Below, in pieces: positions 20,881 through 33,200 of a stretch of 64,000 bases of DNA (position 1 is the stretch's first letter; each line of letters starts with the position of its first letter). The stretch spans positions 37,878,254-37,942,253 of the forward strand of contig OY482849.1 in NCBI GenBank assembly GCA_960531495.1, in the 5' to 3' direction. The position numbers and the translations under genes are program-made. This stretch comes from Zeus faber. Taxonomy: Eukaryota; Chordata; Actinopteri; Zeiformes; Zeidae. The notes beneath the pieces were generated by a model, which searched no databases, was not told the DNA's origin, and saw only the letters and a program-made list of their open reading frames with translations.

Positions 20881-21264
20881 TGGAGAGGAGAGGGAAGTGG
20901 AGGAGAAGTATATGTAGAAGGGAGGTAGAGGGAAGGAGAGCCGTCTGTTCGGACTGCATTCTCCTCCTGCCTGTTCGGGCTATTCTCTACCGTCCCAGCT
21001 CTCTCAGTTTCCTGAGAGAAGGGGAAGAGAGTGAGAAAAAGAATGAAAAAAGAGAAAAAAAAAAATTGTAAGCTAAGTTATTTTGTATAGTTGTTAATTT
21101 ATGAGAATAGACTCTAATCAATAGTTAGAAGTTGTTGTACACCTTATCTTGCGCCATGTCAATGCCTTTAAGAGGAGGAAAGAAAGGGGAGAGAGATTTG
21201 GTTAGATAATACATATAATGGGTTATAAGGAGAATCTGCTTTCCGAGGCACAGGCTAGATTAGG
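20881..21264 (+). repeat. Reference unit: purine-rich segment F with poly(A)
   Basis: Begins with a GGAGAGGAGAGGG purine tract, then a mixed part (GCCGTCTGTTCGGACTGC), a hairpin at 21000-21019, another purine tract and a poly(A) run at 21055-21065. AT-rich sequence follows, ending GGCTAGATTAGG against the next A core. The final TTAGG is telomere-like, so every unit joint carries partial telomere homology. Confidence 0.82.
21000..21019. other. Hairpin in segment F
   Basis: TCTCTCAG, loop TTTC, CTGAGAGA: an 8-bp perfect stem with a four-base loop, present in all full units. The telomere-capped break at 8449/8450 lies one base past the right arm of this hairpin in an alpha' unit. Confidence 0.7.
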
Positions 21265-24200
21265 TTGGGTGAGTACTGTATTGATGATCCCGTCTACCCA
21301 GTTTGGGTAGCCTGGTATGTATTGGTGAGTACTTTTCCTATGTTCCCCCCTGGCCAGCATGGTCAGTTTGGTATAGGGGACCAAAGGTAATGCACGGGCC
21401 GTCGCACGTTATCAAGATTCTCCAATCCCGTATTATGTTAGGTAGAGTGTTAGGTTCATGTTTTGTAGTTATCCCATTTGGGTTAAAGAATATTGGCATA
21501 TTCTGGCTTCAAGGAGAAGTCCCCTAACGAGGGTTTAAGGTGACTTACATTTAAAAGGATGCTTGTTTCCTCTTAGTAGTATAGGTCCAGAGTAATTTGC
21601 TTATATTTGTTGTTTAGATGCTTTATTAGTCGTTGGTAGACGTAGTTGTTTTCTTTTAGAGTGGTTAAGAACACCTTATTTGTTTTTTGTTTCAAGTTGT
21701 TAAGAGTGGTTGAGAATACCCTGTTTGTTTTTTTGTTTCCAGTTGTTAAGAGTGGTTAAGAACACCTTATTTGTTCTTTCTCCGCATTTCTATATGATTA
21801 CTTTTAGAAATTTAGGACACATTCATCAGTAGTGTACCTCAGGATCATTGAGTGTTTCAGCCTTTTAAACAAACTATACACCCTCTCCTTGAGGCAGGCC
21901 ACCTGGGCTTCGTCAAGACCCTGGTGTGTGTCCCCCGGTCAATTGGTTTATTTTAGGAAATATTTCTACTCTTGTTGGTTGGATTTTGTTGATTTTGGGT
22001 ACGACCTCTATTTGTCCGTGGGATATCTATGTTCTTAGATTTTGTTGAGTATAGGAAAGTTCCGTCTCTGTTTGTCATTGGGAAACTTCTTCCATTTTCA
22101 ATTGGATTTTGTAGAGTTTGGGTACGACCTCTATTTGTCAGTGGGATATTTTTGTTCTTGGATTTTGTTGAGTTTGGGTACGACCTCTATTCGTCAATGG
22201 TTAGGGTTAGGATTTGGTTTTAGGGTTAGGATAAGGGTTAGGTTTAGGGTTAGGTTTGGGGTTAGGTTTAGGGCTAGGTCTTAGGGTTAACGTTAGTGTT
22301 AGGGTTAGGTTTAGAACCAGGGCTAGGCTTAGGTTTAGGGTTAGGCTAAGGGTTAGGTTTAGGGTTAAGTCTTAGGGTTAACGTTAGGGTTAGGGTTAGG
22401 TTTAGAGCTAGAGTTAGGGTTAGGGTTAGGGTCAGGGTTTTAGGATTAGGGTTGGAGAGGAGAGGGAAGTGGAGGAGAAGTATATGTAGAAGGGAGGTAG
22501 AGGGAAGGAGAGCCGTCTGTTCGGACTGCATTCTCCTCCTGCCTGTTCGGGCTATTCTCTACCGTCCCAGCTCTCTCAGTTTCCTGAGAGAAGGGGAAGA
22601 GAGTGAGAAAAAGAATGAAAAAAGAGAAAAAAAAAAATTGTAAGCTAAGTTATTTTGTATAGTTGTTAATTTATGAGAATAGACTCTAATCAATAGTTAG
22701 AAGTTGTTGTACACCTTATCTTGCGCCATGTCAATGCCTTTAAGAGGAGGAAAGAAAGGGGAGAGAGATTTGGTTAGATAATACATATAATGGGTTATAA
22801 GGAGAATCTGCTTTCCGAGGCACAGGCTAGATTAGGTTGGGTGAGTACTGTATTGATGATCCCGTCTACCCAGTTTGGGTAGCCTGGTATGTATTGGTGA
22901 GTACTTTTCCTATGTTCCCCCCTGGCCAGCATGGTCAGTTTGGTATAGGGGACCAAAGGTAATGCACGGGCCGTCGCACGTTATCAAGATTCTCCAATCC
23001 CGTATTATGTTAGGTAGAGTGTTAGGTTCATGTTTTGTAGTTATCCCATTTGGGTTAAAGAATATTGGCATATTCTGGCTTCAAGGAGAAGTCCCCTAAC
23101 GAGGGTTTAAGGTGACTTACATTTAAAAGGATGCTTGTTTCCTCTTAGTAGTATAGGTCCAGAGTAATTTGCTTATATTTGTTGTTTAGATGCTTTATTA
23201 GTCGTTGGTAGACGTAGTTGTTTTCTTTTAGAGTGGTTAAGAACACCTTATTTGTTTTTTGTTTCAAGTTGTTAAGAGTGGTTGAGAATACCCTGTTTGT
23301 TTTTTTGTTTCCAGTTGTTAAGAGTGGTTAAGAACACCTTATTTGTTCTTTCTCCGCATTTCTATATGATTACTTTTAGAAATTTAGGACACATTCATCA
23401 GTAGTGTACCTCAGGATCATTGAGTGTTTCAGCCTTTTAAACAAACTATACACCCTCTCCTTGAGGCAGGCCACCTGGGCTTCGTCAAGACCCTGGTGTG
23501 TGTCCCCCGGTCAATTGGTTTATTTTAGGAAATATTTCTACTCTTGTTGGTTGGATTTTGTTGATTTTGGGTACGACCTCTATTTGTCCGTGGGATATCT
23601 ATGTTCTTAGATTTTGTTGAGTATAGGAAAGTTCCGTCTCTGTTTGTCATTGGGAAACTTCTTCCATTTTCAATTGGATTTTGTAGAGTTTGGGTACGAC
23701 CTCTATTTGTCAGTGGGATATTTTTGTTCTTGGATTTTGTTGAGTTTGGGTACGACCTCTATTCGTCAATGGTTAGGGTTAGGATTTGGTTTTAGGGTTA
23801 GGATAAGGGTTAGGTTTAGGGTTAGGTTTGGGGTTAGGTTTAGGGCTAGGTCTTAGGGTTAACGTTAGTGTTAGGGTTAGGTTTAGAACCAGGGCTAGGC
23901 TTAGGTTTAGGGTTAGGCTAAGGGTTAGGTTTAGGGTTAAGTCTTAGGGTTAACGTTAGGGTTAGGGTTAGGTTTAGAGCTAGAGTTAGGGTTAGGGTTA
24001 GGGTCAGGGTTTTAGGATTAGGGTTGGAGAGGAGAGGGAAGTGGAGGAGAAGTATATGTAGAAGGGAGGTAGAGGGAAGGAGAGCCGTCTGTTCGGACTG
24101 CATTCTCCTCCTGCCTGTTCGGGCTATTCTCTACCGTCCCAGCTCTCTCAGTTTCCTGAGAGAAGGGGAAGAGAGTGAGAAAAAGAATGAAAAAAGAGAA

Positions 24201-27200
24201 AAAAAAAAATTGTAAGCTAAGTTATTTTGTATAGTTGTTAATTTATGAGAATAGACTCTAATCAATAGTTAGAAGTTGTTGTACACCTTATCTTGCGCCA
24301 TGTCAATGCCTTTAAGAGGAGGAAAGAAAGGGGAGAGAGATTTGGTTAGATAATACATATAATGGGTTATAAGGAGAATCTGCTTTCCGAGGCACAGGCT
24401 AGATTAGGTTGGGTGAGTACTGTATTGATGATCCCGTCTACCCAGTTTGGGTAGCCTGGTATGTATTGGTGAGTACTTTTCCTATGTTCCCCCCTGGCCA
24501 GCATGGTCAGTTTGGTATAGGGGACCAAAGGTAATGCACGGGCCGTCGCACCTTATCAAGATTCTCCAATCACGTATTATGTTAGGTAGAGTGTTAGGTT
24601 CATGTTTTGTAGTTATCCCATTTGGGTTAAAGAATATTGGCATATTCTGGCTTCAAGGAGAAGTCCCCTAACGAGGGTTTAAGGTGACTTACATTTAAAA
24701 GGATGCTTGTTTCCTCTTAGTAGTATAGGTCCAGAGTAATTTGCTTATATTTGTTGTTTAGATGCTTTATTAGTCGTTGGTAGACGTAGTTGTTTTCTTT
24801 TAGAGTGGTTAAGAACACCTTATTTGTTTTTTGTTTCAAGTTGTTAAGAGTGGTTGAGAATACCCTGTTTGTTTTTTTGTTTCCAGTTGTTAAGAGTGGT
24901 TAAGAACACCTTATTTGTTCTTTCTCCGCATTTCTATATGATTACTTTTAGAAATTTAGGACACATTCATCAGTAGTGTACCTCAGGATCATTGAGTGTT
25001 TCAGCCTTTTAAACAAACTATACACCCTCTCCTTGAGGCAGGCCACCTGGGCTTCGTCAAGACCCTGGTGTGTGTCCCCCGGTCAATTGGTTTATTTTAG
25101 GAAATATTTCTACTCTTGTTGGTTGGATTTTGTTGATTTTGGGTACGACCTCTATTTGTCCGTGGGATATCTATGTTCTTAGATTTTGTTGAGTATAGGA
25201 AAGTTCCGTCTCTGTTTGTCATTGGGAAACTTCTTCCATTTTCAATTGGATTTTGTAGAGTTTGGGTACGACCTCTATTTGTCAGTGGGATATTTTTGTT
25301 CTTGGATTTTGTTGAGTTTGGGTACGACCTCTATTCGTCAATGGTTAGGGTTAGGATTTGGTTTTAGGGTTAGGATAAGGGTTAGGTTTAGGGTTAGGTT
25401 TGGGGTTAGGTTTAGGGCTAGGTCTTAGGGTTAACGTTAGTGTTAGGGTTAGGTTTAGAACCAGGGCTAGGCTTAGGTTTAGGGTTAGGCTAAGGGTTAG
25501 GTTTAGGGTTAAGTCTTAGGGTTAACGTTAGGGTTAGGGTTAGGTTTAGAGCTAGAGTTAGGGTTAGGGTTAGGGTCAGGGTTTTAGGATTAGGGTTGGA
25601 GAGGAGAGGGAAGTGGAGGAGAAGTATATGTAGAAGGGAGGTAGAGGGAAGGAGAGCCGTCTGTTCGGACTGCATTCTCCTCCTGCCTGTTCGGGCTATT
25701 CTCTACCGTCCCAGCTCTCTCAGTTTCCTGAGAGAAGGGGAAGAGAGTGAGAAAAAGAATGAAAAAAGAGAAAAAAAAAAATTGTAAGCTAAGTTATTTT
25801 GTATAGTTGTTAATTTATGAGAATAGACTCTAATCAATAGTTAGAAGTTGTTGTACACCTTATCTTGCGCCATGTCAATGCCTTTAAGAGGAGGAAAGAA
25901 AGGGGAGAGAGATTTGGTTAGATAATACATATAATGGGTTATAAGGAGAATCTGCTTTCCGAGGCACAGGCTAGATTAGGTTGGGTGAGTACTGTATTGA
26001 TGATCCCGTCTACCCAGTTTGGGTAGCCTGGTATGTATTGGTGAGTACTTTTCCTATGTTCCCCCCTGGCCAGCATGGTCAGTTTGGTATAGGGGACCAA
26101 AGGTAATGCACGGGCCGTCGCACGTTATCAAGATTCTCCAATCCCGTATTATGTTAGGTAGAGTGTTAGGTTCATGTTTTGTAGTTATCCCATTTGGGTT
26201 AAAGAATATTGGCATATTCTGGCTTCAAGGAGAAGTCCCCTAACGAGGGTTTAAGGTGACTTACATTTAAAAGGATGCTTGTTTCCTCTTAGTAGTATAG
26301 GTCCAGAGTAATTTGCTTATATTTGTTGTTTAGATGCTTTATTAGTCGTTGGTAGACGTAGTTGTTTTCTTTTAGAGTGGTTAAGAACACCTTATTTGTT
26401 TTTTGTTTCAAGTTGTTAAGAGTGGTTGAGAATACCCTGTTTGTTTTTTTGTTTCCAGTTGTTAAGAGTGGTTAAGAACACCTTATTTGTTCTTTCTCCG
26501 CATTTCTATATGATTACTTTTAGAAATTTAGGACACATTCATCAGTAGTGTACCTCAGGATCATTGAGTGTTTCAGCCTTTTAAACAAACTATACACCCT
26601 CTCCTTGAGGCAGGCCACCTGGGCTTCGTCAAGACCCTGGTGTGTGTCCCCCGGTCAATTGGTTTATTTTAGGAAATATTTCTACTCTTGTTGGTTGGAT
26701 TTTGTTGATTTTGGGTACGACCTCTATTTGTCCGTGGGATATCTATGTTCTTAGATTTTGTTGAGTATAGGAAAGTTCCGTCTCTGTTTGTCATTGGGAA
26801 ACTTCTTCCATTTTCAATTGGATTTTGTAGAGTTTGGGTACGACCTCTATTTGTCAGTGGGATATTTTTGTTCTTGGATTTTGTTGAGTTTGGGTACGAC
26901 CTCTATTCGTCAATGGTTAGGGTTAGGATTTGGTTTTAGGGTTAGGATAAGGGTTAGGTTTAGGGTTAGGTTTGGGGTTAGGTTTAGGGCTAGGTCTTAG
27001 GGTTAACGTTAGTGTTAGGGTTAGGTTTAGAACCAGGGCTAGGCTTAGGTTTAGGGTTAGGCTAAGGGTTAGGTTTAGGGTTAAGTCTTAGGGTTAACGT
27101 TAGGGTTAGGGTTAGGTTTAGAGCTAGAGTTAGGGTTAGGGTTAGGGTCAGGGTTTTAGGATTAGGGTTGGAGAGGAGAGGGAAGTGGAGGAGAAGTATA

Positions 27201-30200
27201 TGTAGAAGGGAGGTAGAGGGAAGGAGAGCCGTCTGTTCGGACTGCATTCTCCTCCTGCCTGTTCGGGCTATTCTCTACCGTCCCAGCTCTCTCAGTTTCC
27301 TGAGAGAAGGGGAAGAGAGTGAGAAAAAGAATGAAAAAAGAGAAAAAAAAAAATTGTAAGCTAAGTTATTTTGTATAGTTGTTAATTTATGAGAATAGAC
27401 TCTAATCAATAGTTAGAAGTTGTTGTACACCTTATCTTGCGCCATGTCAATGCCTTTAAGAGGAGGAAAGAAAGGGGAGAGAGATTTGGTTAGATAATAC
27501 ATATAATGGGTTATAAGGAGAATCTGCTTTCCGAGGCACAGGCTAGATTAGGTTGGGTGAGTACTGTATTGATGATCCCGTCTACCCAGTTTGGGTAGCC
27601 TGGTATGTATTGGTGAGTACTTTTCCTATGTTCCCCCCTGGCCAGCATGGTCAGTTTGGTATAGGGGACCAAAGGTAATGCACGGGCCGTCGCACCTTAT
27701 CAAGATTCTCCAATCACGTATTATGTTAGGTAGAGTGTTAGGTTCATGTTTTGTAGTTATCCCATTTGGGTTAAAGAATATTGGCATATTCTGGCTTCAA
27801 GGAGAAGTCCCCTAACGAGGGTTTAAGGTGACTTACATTTAAAAGGATGCTTGTTTCCTCTTAGTAGTATAGGTCCAGAGTAATTTGCTTATATTTGTTG
27901 TTTAGATGCTTTATTAGTCGTTGGTAGACGTAGTTGTTTTCTTTTAGAGTGGTTAAGAACACCTTATTTGTTTTTTGTTTCAAGTTGTTAAGAGTGGTTG
28001 AGAATACCCTGTTTGTTTTTTTGTTTCCAGTTGTTAAGAGTGGTTAAGAACACCTTATTTGTTCTTTCTCCGCATTTCTATATGATTACTTTTAGAAATT
28101 TAGGACACATTCATCAGTAGTGTACCTCAGGATCATTGAGTGTTTCAGCCTTTTAAACAAACTATACACCCTCTCCTTGAGGCAGGCCACCTGGGCTTCG
28201 TCAAGACCCTGGTGTGTGTCCCCCGGTCAATTGGTTTATTTTAGGAAATATTTCTACTCTTGTTGGTTGGATTTTGTTGATTTTGGGTACGACCTCTATT
28301 TGTCCGTGGGATATCTATGTTCTTAGATTTTGTTGAGTATAGGAAAGTTCCGTCTCTGTTTGTCATTGGGAAACTTCTTCCATTTTCAATTGGATTTTGT
28401 AGAGTTTGGGTACGACCTCTATTTGTCAGTGGGATATTTTTGTTCTTGGATTTTGTTGAGTTTGGGTACGACCTCTATTCGTCAATGGTTAGGGTTAGGA
28501 TTTGGTTTTAGGGTTAGGATAAGGGTTAGGTTTAGGGTTAGGTTTGGGGTTAGGTTTAGGGCTAGGTCTTAGGGTTAACGTTAGTGTTAGGGTTAGGTTT
28601 AGAACCAGGGCTAGGCTTAGGTTTAGGGTTAGGCTAAGGGTTAGGTTTAGGGTTAAGTCTTAGGGTTAACGTTAGGGTTAGGGTTAGGTTTAGAGCTAGA
28701 GTTAGGGTTAGGGTTAGGGTCAGGGTTTTAGGATTAGGGTTGGAGAGGAGAGGGAAGTGGAGGAGAAGTATATGTAGAAGGGAGGTAGAGGGAAGGAGAG
28801 CCGTCTGTTCGGACTGCATTCTCCTCCTGCCTGTTCGGGCTATTCTCTACCGTCCCAGCTCTCTCAGTTTCCTGAGAGAAGGGGAAGAGAGTGAGAAAAA
28901 GAATGAAAAAAGAGAAAAAAAAAAATTGTAAGCTAAGTTATTTTGTATAGTTGTTAATTTATGAGAATAGACTCTAATCAATAGTTAGAAGTTGTTGTAC
29001 ACCTTATCTTGCGCCATGTCAATGCCTTTAAGAGGAGGAAAGAAAGGGGAGAGAGATTTGGTTAGATAATACATATAATGGGTTATAAGGAGAATCTGCT
29101 TTCCGAGGCACAGGCTAGATTAGGTTGGGTGAGTACTGTATTGATGATCCCGTCTACCCAGTTTGGGTAGCCTGGTATGTATTGGTGAGTACTTTTCCTA
29201 TGTTCCCCCCTGGCCAGCATGGTCAGTTTGGTATAGGGGACCAAAGGTAATGCACGGGCCGTCGCACGTTATCAAGATTCTCCAATCCCGTATTATGTTA
29301 GGTAGAGTGTTAGGTTCATGTTTTGTAGTTATCCCATTTGGGTTAAAGAATATTGGCATATTCTGGCTTCAAGGAGAAGTCCCCTAACGAGGGTTTAAGG
29401 TGACTTACATTTAAAAGGATGCTTGTTTCCTCTTAGTAGTATAGGTCCAGAGTAATTTGCTTATATTTGTTGTTTAGATGCTTTATTAGTCGTTGGTAGA
29501 CGTAGTTGTTTTCTTTTAGAGTGGTTAAGAACACCTTATTTGTTTTTTGTTTCAAGTTGTTAAGAGTGGTTGAGAATACCCTGTTTGTTTTTTTGTTTCC
29601 AGTTGTTAAGAGTGGTTAAGAACACCTTATTTGTTCTTTCTCCGCATTTCTATATGATTACTTTTAGAAATTTAGGACACATTCATCAGTAGTGTACCTC
29701 AGGATCATTGAGTGTTTCAGCCTTTTAAACAAACTATACACCCTCTCCTTGAGGCAGGCCACCTGGGCTTCGTCAAGACCCTGGTGTGTGTCCCCCGGTC
29801 AATTGGTTTATTTTAGGAAATATTTCTACTCTTGTTGGTTGGATTTTGTTGATTTTGGGTACGACCTCTATTTGTCCGTGGGATATCTATGTTCTTAGAT
29901 TTTGTTGAGTATAGGAAAGTTCCGTCTCTGTTTGTCATTGGGAAACTTCTTCCATTTTCAATTGGATTTTGTAGAGTTTGGGTACGACCTCTATTTGTCA
30001 GTGGGATATTTTTGTTCTTGGATTTTGTTGAGTTTGGGTACGACCTCTATTCGTCAATGGTTAGGGTTAGGATTTGGTTTTAGGGTTAGGATAAGGGTTA
30101 GGTTTAGGGTTAGGTTTGGGGTTAGGTTTAGGGCTAGGTCTTAGGGTTAACGTTAGTGTTAGGGTTAGGTTTAGAACCAGGGCTAGGCTTAGGTTTAGGG

Positions 30201-33200
30201 TTAGGCTAAGGGTTAGGTTTAGGGTTAAGTCTTAGGGTTAACGTTAGGGTTAGGGTTAGGTTTAGAGCTAGAGTTAGGGTTAGGGTTAGGGTCAGGGTTT
30301 TAGGATTAGGGTTGGAGAGGAGAGGGAAGTGGAGGAGAAGTATATGTAGAAGGGAGGTAGAGGGAAGGAGAGCCGTCTGTTCGGACTGCATTCTCCTCCT
30401 GCCTGTTCGGGCTATTCTCTACCGTCCCAGCTCTCTCAGTTTCCTGAGAGAAGGGGAAGAGAGTGAGAAAAAGAATGAAAAAAGAGAAAAAAAAAAATTG
30501 TAAGCTAAGTTATTTTGTATAGTTGTTAATTTATGAGAATAGACTCTAATCAATAGTTAGAAGTTGTTGTACACCTTATCTTGCGCCATGTCAATGCCTT
30601 TAAGAGGAGGAAAGAAAGGGGAGAGAGATTTGGTTAGATAATACATATAATGGGTTATAAGGAGAATCTGCTTTCCGAGGCACAGGCTAGATTAGGTTGG
30701 GTGAGTACTGTATTGATGATCCCGTCTACCCAGTTTGGGTAGCCTGGTATGTATTGGTGAGTACTTTTCCTATGTTCCCCCCTGGCCAGCATGGTCAGTT
30801 TGGTATAGGGGACCAAAGGTAATGCACGGGCCGTCGCACGTTATCAAGATTCTCCAATCCCGTATTATGTTAGGTAGAGTGTTAGGTTCATGTTTTGTAG
30901 TTATCCCATTTGGGTTAAAGAATATTGGCATATTCTGGCTTCAAGGAGAAGTCCCCTAACGAGGGTTTAAGGTGACTTACATTTAAAAGGATGCTTGTTT
31001 CCTCTTAGTAGTATAGGTCCAGAGTAATTTGCTTATATTTGTTGTTTAGATGCTTTATTAGTCGTTGGTAGACGTAGTTGTTTTCTTTTAGAGTGGTTAA
31101 GAACACCTTATTTGTTTTTTGTTTCAAGTTGTTAAGAGTGGTTGAGAATACCCTGTTTGTTTTTTTGTTTCCAGTTGTTAAGAGTGGTTAAGAACACCTT
31201 ATTTGTTCTTTCTCCGCATTTCTATATGATTACTTTTAGAAATTTAGGACACATTCATCAGTAGTGTACCTCAGGATCATTGAGTGTTTCAGCCTTTTAA
31301 ACAAACTATACACCCTCTCCTTGAGGCAGGCCACCTGGGCTTCGTCAAGACCCTGGTGTGTGTCCCCCGGTCAATTGGTTTATTTTAGGAAATATTTCTA
31401 CTCTTGTTGGTTGGATTTTGTTGATTTTGGGTACGACCTCTATTTGTCCGTGGGATATCTATGTTCTTAGATTTTGTTGAGTATAGGAAAGTTCCGTCTC
31501 TGTTTGTCATTGGGAAACTTCTTCCATTTTCAATTGGATTTTGTAGAGTTTGGGTACGACCTCTATTTGTCAGTGGGATATTTTTGTTCTTGGATTTTGT
31601 TGAGTTTGGGTACGACCTCTATTCGTCAATGGTTAGGGTTAGGATTTGGTTTTAGGGTTAGGATAAGGGTTAGGTTTAGGGTTAGGTTTGGGGTTAGGTT
31701 TAGGGCTAGGTCTTAGGGTTAACGTTAGTGTTAGGGTTAGGTTTAGAACCAGGGCTAGGCTTAGGTTTAGGGTTAGGCTAAGGGTTAGGTTTAGGGTTAA
31801 GTCTTAGGGTTAACGTTAGGGTTAGGGTTAGGTTTAGAGCTAGAGTTAGGGTTAGGGTTAGGGTCAGGGTTTTAGGATTAGGGTTGGAGAGGAGAGGGAA
31901 GTGGAGGAGAAGTATATGTAGAAGGGAGGTAGAGGGAAGGAGAGCCGTCTGTTCGGACTGCATTCTCCTCCTGCCTGTTCGGGCTATTCTCTACCGTCCC
32001 AGCTCTCTCAGTTTCCTGAGAGAAGGGGAAGAGAGTGAGAAAAAGAATGAAAAAAGAGAAAAAAAAAAATTGTAAGCTAAGTTATTTTGTATAGTTGTTA
32101 ATTTATGAGAATAGACTCTAATCAATAGTTAGAAGTTGTTGTACACCTTATCTTGCGCCATGTCAATGCCTTTAAGAGGAGGAAAGAAAGGGGAGAGAGA
32201 TTTGGTTAGATAATACATATAATGGGTTATAAGGAGAATCTGCTTTCCGAGGCACAGGCTAGATTAGGTTGGGTGAGTACTGTATTGATGATCCCGTCTA
32301 CCCAGTTTGGGTAGCCTGGTATGTATTGGTGAGTACTTTTCCTATGTTCCCCCCTGGCCAGCATGGTCAGTTTGGTATAGGGGACCAAAGGTAATGCACG
32401 GGCCGTCGCACGTTATCAAGATTCTCCAATCCCGTATTATGTTAGGTAGAGTGTTAGGTTCATGTTTTGTAGTTATCCCATTTGGGTTAAAGAATATTGG
32501 CATATTCTGGCTTCAAGGAGAAGTCCCCTAACGAGGGTTTAAGGTGACTTACATTTAAAAGGATGCTTGTTTCCTCTTAGTAGTATAGGTCCAGAGTAAT
32601 TTGCTTATATTTGTTGTTTAGATGCTTTATTAGTCGTTGGTAGACGTAGTTGTTTTCTTTTAGAGTGGTTAAGAACACCTTATTTGTTTTTTGTTTCAAG
32701 TTGTTAAGAGTGGTTGAGAATACCCTGTTTGTTTTTTTGTTTCCAGTTGTTAAGAGTGGTTAAGAACACCTTATTTGTTCTTTCTCCGCATTTCTATATG
32801 ATTACTTTTAGAAATTTAGGACACATTCATCAGTAGTGTACCTCAGGATCATTGAGTGTTTCAGCCTTTTAAACAAACTATACACCCTCTCCTTGAGGCA
32901 GGCCACCTGGGCTTCGTCAAGACCCTGGTGTGTGTCCCCCGGTCAATTGGTTTATTTTAGGAAATATTTCTACTCTTGTTGGTTGGATTTTGTTGATTTT
33001 GGGTACGACCTCTATTTGTCCGTGGGATATCTATGTTCTTAGATTTTGTTGAGTATAGGAAAGTTCCGTCTCTGTTTGTCATTGGGAAACTTCTTCCATT
33101 TTCAATTGGATTTTGTAGAGTTTGGGTACGACCTCTATTTGTCAGTGGGATATTTTTGTTCTTGGATTTTGTTGAGTTTGGGTACGACCTCTATTCGTCA

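Noticed and set aside
21055-21065. Poly(A) run in F as a retrotransposon tail
   Set aside because: It lies ~200 bp from the unit end, not at the fixed edge, and would be poly(U) in the - strand RNA that the edge geometry predicts.
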